DNA of 64,000 nt from Smithella sp. PtaU1.Bin162 (GCA_002068015.1 MVRV01000182.1:1-64000); one strand, 5' to 3'. Counted from the stretch's first letter, positions 37,138-47,043 are shown. A program made the numbers and translations. Notes: generated by a model from the letters alone, not told the origin.

Positions 37138-38073
37138 ATGTCCGATAAAAAAGAAATCGCCGAAACATTGAGCGGCTGCACGGAGAAAATATTTTATGAT
37201 GAACCGATGTCGCAGCATACGTCGCTTAAGGTGGGCGGCAATGCGTCTGCCCTGATTGTAGTGGAAAACGAAGACCGTCTGATACAAATTATTCGGAGGC
37301 TGCGCGAGGCAGAAATAGCTTATCTGCCGGTGGGAAATCTGACAAATGTTATTGTGCGGGATGGCGGATACCAGGGAGTAATTCTGCTCATGAGCGGGTT
37401 GAACAAAATAGAATATCAGCAGATTCCGGGAAGCGGGCACTTTATATATGCTGAAGCCGGTGCGTCTCTGGCCAGAGTTGTGGGCATATCAGACGAGAGC
37501 GGATTGACCGGTCTTGAGTTTTGCGCCGGCATTCCGGGAAGCGTCGGCGGTGCAGTATGGATGAATGCCGGGGCATTCGGCAGGGAAATGAAGGATGTTA
37601 TTGCCGAAGTGTCGCTGCTTACCGATTGCGGCCGGAAAGTAACCCTGCCGAAGGACGAAATATCCTTTTGCTACCGCCGGGCTGTTTTGCCCGAAAAAGC
37701 GATAATTCTTAATGCACGATTGAAGGCAGAGAAAGGCGAACAGGGGCGGATAAAAGAAAAAATAAGAGAAATTATGGAACTCCGCCGGAAAAAGCATCCG
37801 CTTGCTTATCCCAGTGCCGGATCGGTTTTTAAAAATTTGCCGGGGCTTCCCGCCGGCCGGCTCATTGAAGAAATCGGCCTTAAGGGAAAGTCCATAGGAG
37901 ACGCCGAAGTTTCACCGCAGCATGCCAATTTTATTGTGAATAAAGGCAATGCTACCGCTTCCGATATTCTTACATTGATTGATTTTATTCAGAGCAAAGC
38001 CAGAGAAGAAAGAGGCGTTAATCTGGAGACGGAAGTTGTTATTATTGGAGAAGATCAGTGCCGAAGAAATTAA
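37138..38073 (+). CDS. murB: UDP-MurNAc dehydrogenase (UDP-enolpyruvoyl-GlcNAc reductase)
   Basis: FAD enzyme making UDP-MurNAc. The 311-residue protein has HTSLKVGGNASALI at the start, VGNLTNVIVRDGG, LEFCAGIPGSVGGAVWMNAGAFG, the YRR segment and the catalytic-loop motif YPSAGSVFKN (type II-like length). The last 16 bases overlap the ftsQ start. murB next to murC and ftsQ is common in this cluster. Confidence 0.95.
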   Translation: MSDKKEIAETLSGCTEKIFYDEPMSQHTSLKVGGNASALIVVENEDRLIQIIRRLREAEIAYLPVGNLTNVIVRDGGYQGVILLMSGLNKIEYQQIPGSGHFIYAEAGASLARVVGISDESGLTGLEFCAGIPGSVGGAVWMNAGAFGREMKDVIAEVSLLTDCGRKVTLPKDEISFCYRRAVLPEKAIILNARLKAEKGEQGRIKEKIREIMELRRKKHPLAYPSAGSVFKNLPGLPAGRLIEEIGLKGKSIGDAEVSPQHANFIVNKGNATASDILTLIDFIQSKAREERGVNLETEVVIIGEDQCRRN

Positions 38074-38903
38074 AGACAAGCCTTGAGGCCAAAAAGAACC
38101 GCTTGCGTCGTCGTTTTGTGAACGGCATCGGCGAGCTTATAGGCGCAATCGGTCTGCTCGTTTCCATAGCTCTGCTTTGTTTCCTGTTTATCTATGCTTA
38201 CAGCTATGCGTTGAGCACGCCTTATTTTGAAATCAGGGAAACAGCGGTGCGCGGGTTAAAGGAATTAACCGAAAAAGATATTTTAACTCTGGCTTCGGTT
38301 CCTCCGCGGCAGAATCTGCTCGCGGTGAATACCGATTCTCTGGTGAAAAAGATTTCCGCCAATCCCTGGGTGAAGAATATATATGTAGGAAGGGAACTTC
38401 CCGGAAGACTGGTGTTGGAAGTGCGGGAGAGAATCCCCGTGGCTATGGTCAAGCAGGCCAGTAATTTTTATCTCATGGATAACGAAGGTTTTGTTTTTAA
38501 AAAAGTGGGGAAAAGCGACGAAGTTGATCTGCCGATTCTTACCGGGGCAGGCAGTATGAAGAAAGAAAAATCAAAACTTTTATTAAGTGCGCTGGATTTG
38601 TTGAAAACAATATCAACTTCCGGGCGTTATGGTTATCTGGGGGCTGTATCGGAGGTGAACGTTGATGATGAATTCGGCATCTCCCTGCTTACTGATGCCG
38701 GCCTTTATCTGAAGATGGGTATGGATGATTATGAAAACAAACTACAGCAACTTGATGTTGTGATGATTGATCTGGAAAAAAGAGGCATGAAAAAAGGTTA
38801 CATCTGTGCGGATTTGCGTAACGTCTCCAAAATTACCATCCAGCGTAAAAATGCTTCCGGAAAAACGGAGTCGGGTAAAAAGGGGAAACAATACCGGACA
38901 TGA
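38058..38903 (+). CDS. ftsQ: FtsQ, cell division protein with POTRA domain
   Basis: Bitopic divisome protein, 281 residues from a GTG at 38058 inside the end of murB. It has a cytoplasmic basic N-terminus, a membrane helix (about 26-50), a POTRA domain (about 55-125; YFEIRETAVRGLKELTEKDIL, NPWVKNIYVGRELPGRLVLEVRER) and a FtsQ-type beta domain ending in ICADLRNVSKITIQRK. In many genomes ddl stands between murB and ftsQ; here it does not. Confidence 0.9.
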   Translation: MPKKLKTSLEAKKNRLRRRFVNGIGELIGAIGLLVSIALLCFLFIYAYSYALSTPYFEIRETAVRGLKELTEKDILTLASVPPRQNLLAVNTDSLVKKISANPWVKNIYVGRELPGRLVLEVRERIPVAMVKQASNFYLMDNEGFVFKKVGKSDEVDLPILTGAGSMKKEKSKLLLSALDLLKTISTSGRYGYLGAVSEVNVDDEFGISLLTDAGLYLKMGMDDYENKLQQLDVVMIDLEKRGMKKGYICADLRNVSKITIQRKNASGKTESGKKGKQYRT

Positions 38904-38949
38904 AACGGTTTTTGAGAACCGGATATTTAAAAAAGATGGAGAAAGACTA

Positions 38950-40176
38950 ATGGGCAGAAAAAGCAACGTTCTGGTAGGGCTCGATATCGGCACCACAAAG
39001 ACGACGGCGATTGTCGGCGAGATTACCGACACCGGCATTGATATCATCGGCATCGGTAACCAGCCGGCCAAAGAATTAAGAAAGGGCGGAGTCGTCAATA
39101 TCGAAAACACGGTGGAGGCCATAAAAAAGGCTGTTGAAGAAGCCGAGCACATGTCGGGATGTCGTATTAATTCGGCCTATGTCGGCATTGCCGGCAGTCA
39201 TATCAAGGGCCAAAACTCACTGGGTATTGTTGCTATTAAAGGACGGGAAGTCGGTGAAGAGGATGTCCAGCGGGCAATCGAAGCATCGAAGGCCATTGCC
39301 ATTCCCGTGGACAGGGAAATTCTGCATACGCTGCCGCAAAATTACGTCGTGGACGGACAGGATGGAGTCCGGGATCCGGTCGGCATGTCCGGTGTCCGTC
39401 TCGAAGCCAAAGTGCACATTGTCACGGGAGCGGCAGCTTCGGTTCAGAATGTTGTTAAATCGGTCAATCGTGTGGGACTGGATATTGAAGATGTTGTTTT
39501 GGAACAACTGGCCGCGAGCGAAGCGGTACTCTCCGCCGATGAAAAGGATCTGGGGGTGGTTTTGATTGATATCGGCGGTTCCAATACCGGCATCGCCATC
39601 TTTGCCGAAGGCAGTATCAAGCATACGGCGATACTGCCGGTTGGCGGGAACTACCTGACTTCGGATATCGCTACCGGGTTGCGTACTCCCTTCAATGAAG
39701 CGGAAAAAATCAAAATTAAATACGGCTGCGCTTTAACGGCGATGATTCCGAAAGAAGAAACAATTGAAGTGCCCAGCGTCGGCGGCCGGGAAGCGCGGGA
39801 AGTATCGCGCCAGATATTAGGCCGAATTATCGAACCGCGGATGGACGAGATATTGAATATGGCCTCCAAGGAAGTTGTCCGTTCCGGTTTTGAAGATCTG
39901 CTGGCGGCCGGAGTTGTTTTGACCGGCGGCGCATCGTTGCTTACCGGCATCAATGAATTGGCGGAGCAGATATTTGATATGCCGGTGCGCAGAGGAAATC
40001 CGTCCGGCGTGGGAGGCCTTTCCGATGTGGTGAATTCTCCGGCCTATGCCACCGGAGTAGGATTGATCGTTTACGGCAGTAAGCAATTATCCGGTGAATC
40101 TGTTTACAGAAAAACCGGTAATGTATTCGGCAATATGATTAAAACAATAAAAAAATGGTTTTTAGAATTTTTCTGA
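38950..40176 (+). CDS. ftsA: FtsA, actin-like division protein
   Basis: Actin-family ATPase that ties FtsZ to the membrane. The start is taken at 38950 (GGAGAAAG upstream), giving 408 residues and the family N-terminus VLVGLDIGTTKTTAIVGE. Further motifs: GIAGSHIKGQNS, LVDIGGSNTGIAIF-like VLIDIGGSNTG, VLTGGASLLTGI. The C-terminus has the amphipathic membrane-targeting helix (MIKTIKKWFLEFF). Confidence 0.95.
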   Translation: MGRKSNVLVGLDIGTTKTTAIVGEITDTGIDIIGIGNQPAKELRKGGVVNIENTVEAIKKAVEEAEHMSGCRINSAYVGIAGSHIKGQNSLGIVAIKGREVGEEDVQRAIEASKAIAIPVDREILHTLPQNYVVDGQDGVRDPVGMSGVRLEAKVHIVTGAAASVQNVVKSVNRVGLDIEDVVLEQLAASEAVLSADEKDLGVVLIDIGGSNTGIAIFAEGSIKHTAILPVGGNYLTSDIATGLRTPFNEAEKIKIKYGCALTAMIPKEETIEVPSVGGREAREVSRQILGRIIEPRMDEILNMASKEVVRSGFEDLLAAGVVLTGGASLLTGINELAEQIFDMPVRRGNPSGVGGLSDVVNSPAYATGVGLIVYGSKQLSGESVYRKTGNVFGNMIKTIKKWFLEFF

Positions 40177-40191
40177 AAGGAAGGGGTGCCC

Positions 40192-41343
40192 ATGTTTGAA
40201 TTGACTGAAGTATGCAGCGAAAGTTCGGCGAAGATTAAGGTGATCGGGATCGGCGGCGGGGGAGGAAATGCCGTGAACACGATGATTTCGTACTCCCTGG
40301 GGGGAGTTGATTTCATGATCGCCAATACCGATGCTCAGGCGCTGGGAGCATCAAATTCGCCGGTAAAAATCCAGATTGGCACGGAAATAACAAAAGGGCT
40401 GGGCGCAGGATCCAATCCGGAGGTCGGTAAAAAATCGGCATTGGAATCCCGTGACCAGCTGAGGCAGTATCTGGAAGGTGCGGATATGGTTTTTGTGACG
40501 GCCGGTTTAGGCGGCGGTACGGGAACCGGCGCGGCGCCGATTATTGCGGATATTTCCCGTGAATGCGGAGCTCTCACGGTTGCCGTTGTGACCAAACCTT
40601 TTCAGTTTGAAGGGAAAAAGCGCAATATGCAGGCGGAAGAAGGCATCGCCCTGTTGCGCGATACCGTTGATACGCTGATCGTCGTTCCCAATCAGCGCCT
40701 GCTTTCTTTGGGCGGCCGTAATCTGTCGCTTTTGGAAGCATTCAAAAAAGCGGATGATATTCTTTATCAGGCAGTCAAAGGCATTTCCGATTTAATTATT
40801 GTTCCGGGACTTATTAACCTGGATTTTGCCGATGTGAAAAACATCATGTGCAACATGGGTATGGCCCTGATGGGTACGGGAGTTGCCTCCGGTGAAAATC
40901 GCGCCGTGGAGGCGGCACAAAGGGCAATTTCGTCGCCGCTTCTGGAAGATAATACCATTCAGGGCGCTCATGGTATTCTGCTCAACATTACCGGCGGGCC
41001 GGATATGAGCCTGTATGAAGTCAACGAAGCTTCTTCCCTGATTCAGTCGGAAGCCCATGAAGATGCCAATATTATTTTCGGTACGGTCATTGATAAAAAT
41101 ATGGGAGATGAAATACGCATTACCGTCATTGCCACCGGTTTTGAAGATATTATGAAGAAAAAACAGGCTCCGGCCAATGTAACGCATTTAAGCAGCTTCC
41201 GTCTGGAAGATCTGACAACCCCCGCTTTTCTGCGTAAGGAAAAAGCAACCGGCAGTGCCAATGTTGTTACCGTGGGAGTTAATGACGATATCGACAATAT
41301 TGATATCGAGATTCCGACATTTTTGCGCAGACAGGCGGATTAG
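40192..41343 (+). CDS. ftsZ: FtsZ, tubulin-like division GTPase
   Basis: Forms the Z-ring. The ATG at 40192, behind AAGGAAGGGG, gives 383 residues. GTP-binding motifs: GGGGGNAVN near 21-29 and the tubulin signature GGGTGTG at 107-113; [11 protein letters not shown] near 205. The short variable linker ends in the conserved C-terminal peptide IPTFLRRQ, which binds FtsA and other partners. It ends the dcw cluster. Confidence 0.98.
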   Translation: MFELTEVCSESSAKIKVIGIGGGGGNAVNTMISYSLGGVDFMIANTDAQALGASNSPVKIQIGTEITKGLGAGSNPEVGKKSALESRDQLRQYLEGADMVFVTAGLGGGTGTGAAPIIADISRECGALTVAVVTKPFQFEGKKRNMQAEEGIALLRDTVDTLIVVPNQRLLSLGGRNLSLLEAFKKADDILYQAVKGISDLIIVPGLINLDFADVKNIMCNMGMALMGTGVASGENRAVEAAQRAISSPLLEDNTIQGAHGILLNITGGPDMSLYEVNEASSLIQSEAHEDANIIFGTVIDKNMGDEIRITVIATGFEDIMKKKQAPANVTHLSSFRLEDLTTPAFLRKEKATGSANVVTVGVNDDIDNIDIEIPTFLRRQAD

Positions 41344-41409
41344 GACTATTCGTGGCAATCCGGGGCATTGATTAAAAAAAAGCAACCGGCCAGAGGCCAT
41401 GATAAGTAA

Positions 41410-43104
41410 ATGAATTGGAAACTGAAAAAAAAATATACAACCCTTCTGGAGAACGAAAAGGGTTATGTTAAAAAGAATTGGGGCACAAACAACACGGTTT
41501 GCCTTGCCTATCCTCATTACTACCGGGCGGGCATGGCGAACCTGGGCTTTCAGACAGTCTATAAGATATTTAACGATCAACCTTCCTTTCTTTGTGAAAG
41601 AGTGTTTCTGCCCGCAGCCGGTGACGAGGCCGAATTCGCCGCCGGCCGGGCGGAGTTTTTCAGTATCGAAAGCCAAAAACCGATTGGCGAATTCGACATC
41701 CTGGCTTTTTCCTTATCATTTGAAAACGATTATCCCAATATTTTAAAAATGCTGGAATTGTCGGGTATCCCGCTTTCCGCAGCGTGCCGTTCGGACGATT
41801 ATCCCCTGGTTGTCGGCGGCGGAATTGCCGCAACAATCAATCCCGAGCCCATTGCCTCTTTTTTTGATTTATTTATTCTGGGTGAGGCCGAAGAAGCATT
41901 ACCGGCATTTGCCCGTGTTTTTGAGGAAGCACGACTTCAGGGTCTTAGCCGCGGGGATATGCTGCTAAAGGTACAAAAAACAGTTCCCCAGGTTTATGTC
42001 CCCTGTCTATATGAAGTTAAATATTTCCCGGACAGCCGGATGGAAAGAGTCCGGGCAATTGTATCCGGTCTGCCGGAAAAAATAAAAATTCATCCCCCCG
42101 CAAATATAAATGCTTTTTGTACCGAAGAGGTAATAAGCGCCCCGCAGACGGAGATGGAAGATATGTATCTGGTGGAAGTGAACAGGGGGTGTGCCCGCAG
42201 CTGCCGTTTTTGTGCCGCGAGTTTCATTTACCGCCCGGTGCGTTTCCGCAGTTATGAAAAAATCGTGCAGTCCGTCGACAGGGGGCTCACGGTAAAGAAA
42301 AAAATCGGGCTGATCGGCACAGCCGTATCCGATCATCCGGAACTTGCCGGAATCGGCGAATATATTCTCGCAAAAAACGGTCAGGCCGGGATTGGTTCGC
42401 TCCGGGTCGACCAGATCAATCAAGAGATTGTCGGATTGCTCAAGGCCGGCGGTATTGAGACGGTGGCCCTCGCACCGGAAGCGGGCAGTCAGCGGCTGCG
42501 GAATCTTTTGCGCAAGGGCATTACCGAAGAAGATGTTCTTCGTGCCGCTGAACTGTTGATGGAAAAAGAAATACCGAATATACGCCTGTACTTCATGATC
42601 GGTCTGCCAACCGAAGAAGAAAAAGATATTGAGGCGATCATTGAGCTCGCCAAAAAAATTCAGCATCATGCCCGGCAGCATACCCGTGGCAAGAGAATAT
42701 TCCGCAGTATTACTCTCAGTATTAATCAGTTCATTCCCAAGCCGTCAACGCCCCTGCAATGGTGCGAACTGGCCGATGTCGGCACCGTAGGCCGCAAGAT
42801 TAAAAAAATAGTAAACGCTTTCGGCTGTGAAAAGCAGTTCAAAGTTATTCACGATGTGCCGAAATGGAATTACGTTCAGGCACTGCTTTCGCTGGGCGAC
42901 CGCCGGGTCGGGGAAATCCTGCTTGCCGTCCACCGGCTTTGCGGCAACTGGGCTCAGGCGCTCAAGGAAGTAAATGTTAATGCGGACTTCTATGTTTATC
43001 GCCGGAAACAATTTGACGAGATTCTGCCCTGGGAAATTGTTGATTTGGGAACGTCGAAAAAAGCCCTGATCAGCGAGTGCCAAAAAGCGATGGAGGGGAA
43101 ATAA
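41410..43104 (+). CDS. B12-binding-type radical SAM protein (TIGR03960-like)
   Basis: A 564-residue protein with an N-terminal cobalamin-binding-like region (to about 200; AYPHYYRAGMANLGFQTVYK) and a radical SAM domain with the [4Fe-4S]-binding CARSCRFC (Cys-x3-Cys-x2-Cys, near residue 259), GIETVALAPEAGSQRLR and YFMIGLPTEEEKD. It matches my memory of TIGR03960, often next to a TIGR03936 protein; function unknown, with rRNA or tRNA modification sometimes suggested. No canonical His for B12 binding was identified. It lies 66 bases after ftsZ. Confidence 0.8.
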   Translation: MNWKLKKKYTTLLENEKGYVKKNWGTNNTVCLAYPHYYRAGMANLGFQTVYKIFNDQPSFLCERVFLPAAGDEAEFAAGRAEFFSIESQKPIGEFDILAFSLSFENDYPNILKMLELSGIPLSAACRSDDYPLVVGGGIAATINPEPIASFFDLFILGEAEEALPAFARVFEEARLQGLSRGDMLLKVQKTVPQVYVPCLYEVKYFPDSRMERVRAIVSGLPEKIKIHPPANINAFCTEEVISAPQTEMEDMYLVEVNRGCARSCRFCAASFIYRPVRFRSYEKIVQSVDRGLTVKKKIGLIGTAVSDHPELAGIGEYILAKNGQAGIGSLRVDQINQEIVGLLKAGGIETVALAPEAGSQRLRNLLRKGITEEDVLRAAELLMEKEIPNIRLYFMIGLPTEEEKDIEAIIELAKKIQHHARQHTRGKRIFRSITLSINQFIPKPSTPLQWCELADVGTVGRKIKKIVNAFGCEKQFKVIHDVPKWNYVQALLSLGDRRVGEILLAVHRLCGNWAQALKEVNVNADFYVYRRKQFDEILPWEIVDLGTSKKALISECQKAMEGK

Positions 43105-43175
43105 TGATAAATCATCGACAATGCAGGATGTGCGGAAATCCGGTTATGATACTGAACCTGCCGGCAGACCAATAG
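43104..43175 (+). pseudogene. 23-codon remnant or mini-ORF with CxxC
   Basis: ATG at 43104 overlaps the last base of the preceding stop (TAATG), and a 23-codon frame runs to TAG at 43173-43175, directly before the ATG of the EamA gene. The peptide contains CRMCGNPV and a hydrophobic ILNLP stretch, which resembles the zinc-binding start of some SAM methyltransferases (CRxCG...ILDLG), so it may be the stub of a lost gene. It may also simply couple translation to the next gene. Low certainty. Confidence 0.35.
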
Positions 43176-44072
43176 ATGAAAATGAGGAATATATTTCATT
43201 CCCCTGATATTTTACTGGTGCTTGCGGCTTTTTTCTGGTCGGGCAATTTTATTGTGGGCAGGTTTGTCCGTGAGATTATTCCGCCTATCGGCCTGTCCTT
43301 CTGGAGATGGTTCTTCGCCTCACTCATTATTTTCTTTATTGCCCGGCCTCATTTAAAACGTGACTGGAAACAGATCAGGAAAAATTTTCCCCTGCTCTTT
43401 TTACTTTCTTTTATGAGTGTCGCCACATTTAATCCTTTGATTTATTCAGGGCTGCACTGGACGACATCTCTCAATGCTTTTCTGCTCCAGGCGGTAATGC
43501 CTGTTTTGATTGTATTCATGGCGTTTATTTTTTTTCGGGAAAAGATATTACCTCTCCAGGGGGCGGGAGTGGTTTTGTCTCTGATCGGAGCCTGTACAAT
43601 TATTGTTCACGGTGACTGGAAAATCTTGCAGGTGTTGTCGGTGAATCGGGGTGATCTGCTTATTTTCATCGCTGTTGCCTTTTATGCGGGATATTCCATA
43701 CTGATGCGCAAGTCGCCTTCCATCCATCCTTTGAGCTTTGCAACAGTTACCTTTGCCGCAGGTACTTTAACGCTTCTGCCCGTCTATATCTGGGAGAGCG
43801 TTTATATAATGCCAATGCCGCTTACCGTTTCATCGGTTCTGGCTGTCGGCTATGCGGCAATTTTCCCCTCGATCATATCATATATGTCCTATAACCGGGC
43901 GGTTGAACTCACCGGAGCAACCCGTGCCGGTATGTATGTTTATCTGATGCCGGTTTTCGGAAGTCTTATGGCCGTGGTTTTTTTAGGTGAGAGCTTCGAG
44001 TGGTTTCATCTTGTGGGTATTATTCTGATCATCCCCGGGATTCTTCTTGTAACCAGAATGAAAAAAAAGTGA
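43176..44072 (+). CDS. EamA-family (DMT) transporter
   Basis: A 298-residue membrane protein with ten predicted helices in two homologous halves, each of the EamA type (FFWSGNFIVGRFVREIIPPIGLSFWRWFFASLI region; second half AVAFYAGYSILMRKSP, GATRAGMYVYLMPVFGSLMAVVFLGE). Probably exports amino acids or other small metabolites; substrate unknown. An ATG at 43182 is an alternative start. Convergent with the THUMP methyltransferase gene, 21 bases apart. Confidence 0.85.
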   Translation: MKMRNIFHSPDILLVLAAFFWSGNFIVGRFVREIIPPIGLSFWRWFFASLIIFFIARPHLKRDWKQIRKNFPLLFLLSFMSVATFNPLIYSGLHWTTSLNAFLLQAVMPVLIVFMAFIFFREKILPLQGAGVVLSLIGACTIIVHGDWKILQVLSVNRGDLLIFIAVAFYAGYSILMRKSPSIHPLSFATVTFAAGTLTLLPVYIWESVYIMPMPLTVSSVLAVGYAAIFPSIISYMSYNRAVELTGATRAGMYVYLMPVFGSLMAVVFLGESFEWFHLVGIILIIPGILLVTRMKKK

Positions 44073-44093
44073 AGATGCTCTGCGGAAAGTATA

Positions 44094-45377
44094 TTAATCC
44101 TGCCGCCTGCCGGGACTTTTCCGGCTGCCTTTATATAAATCGTACTCCAGAAGGCGGCATTCAATCTCTCCGTTGTAGAGGATAGTTCTTTTTTTTGTTC
44201 GCAAACCGACTTTTTTAATCATTTCCAGATTACCGGTGAAGATGTATCCGCGATAGCCGTCTTCGGCTTTTTTAAAAAAATCACCGATGCCGGCATAGAT
44301 TGCTGTAAGCCGTGCCGTTTTGTTTTTATTCATTCCTTCCGGTGTCCGGCGAAGAATAATTTTACGGTCCGGTGAGAATCTTTCTTTTTGAAAGGATGAA
44401 TTTTTACGGCCGACTGTGTCCATCCTCTCACCATAAGGCGGATTCAGGATGATTATGCCGCCGCCTTCCGGAAGAATTGTTTTTTCATAGGGGCAGACGG
44501 CGAATTCGATCAGGTGATCGACACCGGCCGTCCGGGCATTGTGTTTGGCGGCGGATATCGCCTCCCGGTCAATATCCGTGGCGATTATTCTGACCGATAG
44601 TTTCTTGCCGGCGGAGCTGCGGGCTTTTTGGCGCAATTCTTGCCAGATATTCTCCGGAAATCCCTGAATATACATAAAACCGTAATTGTTCCGCAAAAGC
44701 CCCGGCGCACGATTTGCGGCGACAAGTGCCGCCTCTATGGCCATTGTTCCGCTGCCGCACATGGGATTGACAAAGGCTCCTTGCCCCTGCCAGCCTGTGG
44801 CTGCGATAACGGAGGCGGCAAGCGTCTCCTGCATGGGCGCCAGAAGAGGAATCTTGCGATAGCCGCGCAGCGCAAGGCGCTCTCCTGAAGTATCAAGATA
44901 AACGGCGGCCTGGTTGTTTTTCCAGTAAACATGAACAACCGCCTTGTCTTTATCCGGCCCGGAATCGGGGCGCTCTCCGCATTTATCACGAATCCGGTCG
45001 ACAATTGCATCCTTTACTTTGAGATTGACGAAGCGGGAATCGGTAATCAGCGGATTTTCGGCAATCGAGGTTACACAAAGATAGGCGGCTTTTCCGGAAA
45101 CGGCGATTATTGTCTCCCAGGGAAATTCATTGATCGATCCGTAAAGAGCGCCCGGTGTGCCGACCGGGAGTGTTTCCAGTAAATACAGGACCCGCTGAGC
45201 GGTACGCAGATGAAGATTTAAAACCATTGTATCTTCCAGGCTGCCTTCCGTCTGGATGGCCGTATCCAGATCTGCCAGCACCGGGAAACCTAAAGCGGTT
45301 ATTTCCGTCTGCAGATAAGGAGTTACTCCCTTCGCACAGGTCACCAGGATCTTATTTTTATTCTTCCATAAATCCAT
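44094..45377 (-). CDS. THUMP-domain class I SAM RNA methyltransferase (RlmL/Trm14-like)
   Basis: A 427-residue protein from the ATG complementary to 45375-45377 (AAGG upstream). The N-terminal part (about 5-155) holds a ferredoxin-like and THUMP RNA-binding region; the C-terminal part is a methyltransferase with FVNPMCGSGTMAIEAAL (SAM motif), ATDIDREAISAAKHNA and the catalytic NPPYGERM. The family makes N2-methylguanosine in rRNA or tRNA; the first half of E. coli RlmL is the nearest well-known case. A longer upstream frame adds 12 residues without family support. Confidence 0.85.
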   Translation of the reverse strand: MDLWKNKNKILVTCAKGVTPYLQTEITALGFPVLADLDTAIQTEGSLEDTMVLNLHLRTAQRVLYLLETLPVGTPGALYGSINEFPWETIIAVSGKAAYLCVTSIAENPLITDSRFVNLKVKDAIVDRIRDKCGERPDSGPDKDKAVVHVYWKNNQAAVYLDTSGERLALRGYRKIPLLAPMQETLAASVIAATGWQGQGAFVNPMCGSGTMAIEAALVAANRAPGLLRNNYGFMYIQGFPENIWQELRQKARSSAGKKLSVRIIATDIDREAISAAKHNARTAGVDHLIEFAVCPYEKTILPEGGGIIILNPPYGERMDTVGRKNSSFQKERFSPDRKIILRRTPEGMNKNKTARLTAIYAGIGDFFKKAEDGYRGYIFTGNLEMIKKVGLRTKKRTILYNGEIECRLLEYDLYKGSRKSPGRRQD

Positions 45378-45541
45378 GGTGACCTTGTAGCACAGCCTTG
45401 TACAAAATCGCAATCATTTGTATCAGGAAGGGTGCGGCCATGCCTATTACACTTAATTTACAGGATATTCCCCCAGATTTTGACGTTTATCAGGAGCAAG
45501 CCTCTTTCGGTGCCTTTTGCCGCTGATATTCCAATATCTCC

Positions 45542-45570
45542 TTGACAGTAAGGAGAGCTGTTCCTATACT
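45542..45570 (+). promoter_or_regulatory. Sigma-70 promoter of the DUF2284 gene
   Basis: TTGACA (45542-45547), 17-base spacer, TATACT (45565-45570), leaving a leader of about 120 bases before the ATG at 45699. The rest of the 321-base divergent gap (45378-45698) shows nothing else I can identify. Confidence 0.7.
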
Positions 45571-45698
45571 GCCTTCAATCAATAATAGACTGAAAAATCA
45601 GGGCACCGCCGAATTTTGTGATTATCCGTCCTGGAGCTTCAATTCATCATGCAATTCCGGCAGCAGATGCCGGATCAAAATATATCAAGGAGTTTATC

Positions 45699-46238
45699 AT
45701 GCAAACATCTGATCTCGAAAAATATTGTGCAAAGGCTCTTCAGTGTGGCGCCACTCATGCCAAAATAATTCATCCGAGTACGGTTGTAACCGGCGCCTGG
45801 GTGCGCTTCAAATGCCTGTATGGATGCCCCTACAAGGATCGTTACAGTTGTCCGCCTCATACACCAACACCGGAAGAAACCCAAAACGTGCTCAATTCGT
45901 ACAGCCGGGCAATACTGTTTCATGCCGAAGCACCTTCAACAAAGGAAAGGAATGAAAAAATGACTGCTTATCTTGACTACCTGGTCAAGATGGAGGGTGA
46001 ACTTTTCAAAGACGGTTATTATAAGGCATTTGTAATGCTGGCCGGGGCATGTACTTTGTGCAAACAATGCGGGAAAGTGGAGGGGATACCGTGCCGCCTT
46101 CCTGCGAAAACCAGGCCTTCCATGGAATCATGCGGAATCGACGTGTTTCAAACCGCCCGCAATCATGGATTTTCCGTCACACCGCTGAAGGAAAAAACGG
46201 AAACACGGAATATCTACTGTCTTATGCTGGTTGATTGA
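45699..46238 (+). CDS. DUF2284 predicted metal-binding protein
   Basis: A 179-residue cysteine-rich protein with the start at 45699 behind AAGGAG (45687-45692). Cysteines fall in DUF2284-like motifs: FKCLYGCPYKDRYSCPPHTPTPEET near residue 38-62, and CTLCKQCGKVEGIPCRLPAKTRPSMESCGID near 122-152 (read in parts), which could hold an Fe-S cluster. Biochemical function unknown. Frequent in anaerobes (family knowledge). Confidence 0.85.
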   Translation: MQTSDLEKYCAKALQCGATHAKIIHPSTVVTGAWVRFKCLYGCPYKDRYSCPPHTPTPEETQNVLNSYSRAILFHAEAPSTKERNEKMTAYLDYLVKMEGELFKDGYYKAFVMLAGACTLCKQCGKVEGIPCRLPAKTRPSMESCGIDVFQTARNHGFSVTPLKEKTETRNIYCLMLVD

Positions 46239-46274
46239 AGATAAAAGATTTCTCTTTTTATCAGCGGGAAAGTT

Positions 46275-47039
46275 TTATTTCATCCTGCTGAAAAGGACAC
46301 TGCCTAAAAGCAGCATAATTGCCGCAAAGATAACGATGACGCCGAAATCGAGATAAAAGGGAAAGACGTTTATATTGAGCAGAGCGCCCCGCACGCCGTC
46401 TACGGCATAGGTTAACGGATTGAGCTTAACGAGTCCCGTAAGCCAGGCGGGAAGTTTGTCGTCAATCGGGAAAAGAGCGCCGGAAAGAAAGAAAAGCGGA
46501 AAAACAAGAAATGCCGAGATTACCTGAAATCCCTCGAGACTCTCCAGAAGTGAGCCCAGGGCAAGACCCATGGACACAAGGGCAACCGATGTTATAAACA
46601 AAAGAAGCAGCGCCTGAGGAATACCCCATACATTGACGGCCGGGAATAAAAACGAAAACAAAAAAAGAACGGCGATTTGCAGCATAACATCCGTACAGCC
46701 GCCCAGGACTTTGCCCAGGAATATGCTGATGCGCGATACCGGCGCCACCAGTACGGCTTTCAGCACGTCGAGCTTGCGGTCCCAGACAATGTAGAGTCCG
46801 AAGAAAACCGAGCCGAAAAGCACCGACATGGTAAGCACCCCCGGATAAATATAATCCTGATAATTGATGGAGCTCATGTTGACGGTTGCTCCGATACCGG
46901 TTCCGAAAATAAAAAGCCACATGATCGGCTGGACGATGCTGGATACGATTCTGCTTTTTTCCCGCTGGAAAACCTTGAACTCCCTCCACCAGACGGCAAG
47001 TACACCCATTAACTCTTTTTGCAGGCGGTTTTCGTTCAT
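46275..47039 (-). CDS. ABC-2 type exporter permease
   Basis: A 254-residue membrane protein, start at the ATG complementary to 47037-47039, four bases after the ATPase gene. Six hydrophobic segments with the ABC-2 pattern (VQPIMWLFIFGTGIG, MSVLFGSVFFGLYIVWDRKLDVLKAVLVAPVSR in parts, FPLFFLSGALFPIDDKLPAWL, NPLTYAVDGVRG). Partner of the DrrA-like ATPase upstream; substrate unknown (drug, lipid or polysaccharide). Confidence 0.88.
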   Translation of the reverse strand: MNENRLQKELMGVLAVWWREFKVFQREKSRIVSSIVQPIMWLFIFGTGIGATVNMSSINYQDYIYPGVLTMSVLFGSVFFGLYIVWDRKLDVLKAVLVAPVSRISIFLGKVLGGCTDVMLQIAVLFLFSFLFPAVNVWGIPQALLLLFITSVALVSMGLALGSLLESLEGFQVISAFLVFPLFFLSGALFPIDDKLPAWLTGLVKLNPLTYAVDGVRGALLNINVFPFYLDFGVIVIFAAIMLLLGSVLFSRMK

Positions 47040-47043
47040 GAGT

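Noticed and set aside
46240-46262. AT-only hairpin between convergent DUF2284 and permease genes
   Set aside because: It could be a weak terminator, but the stem is A/T-rich with a mismatch and is not convincing.
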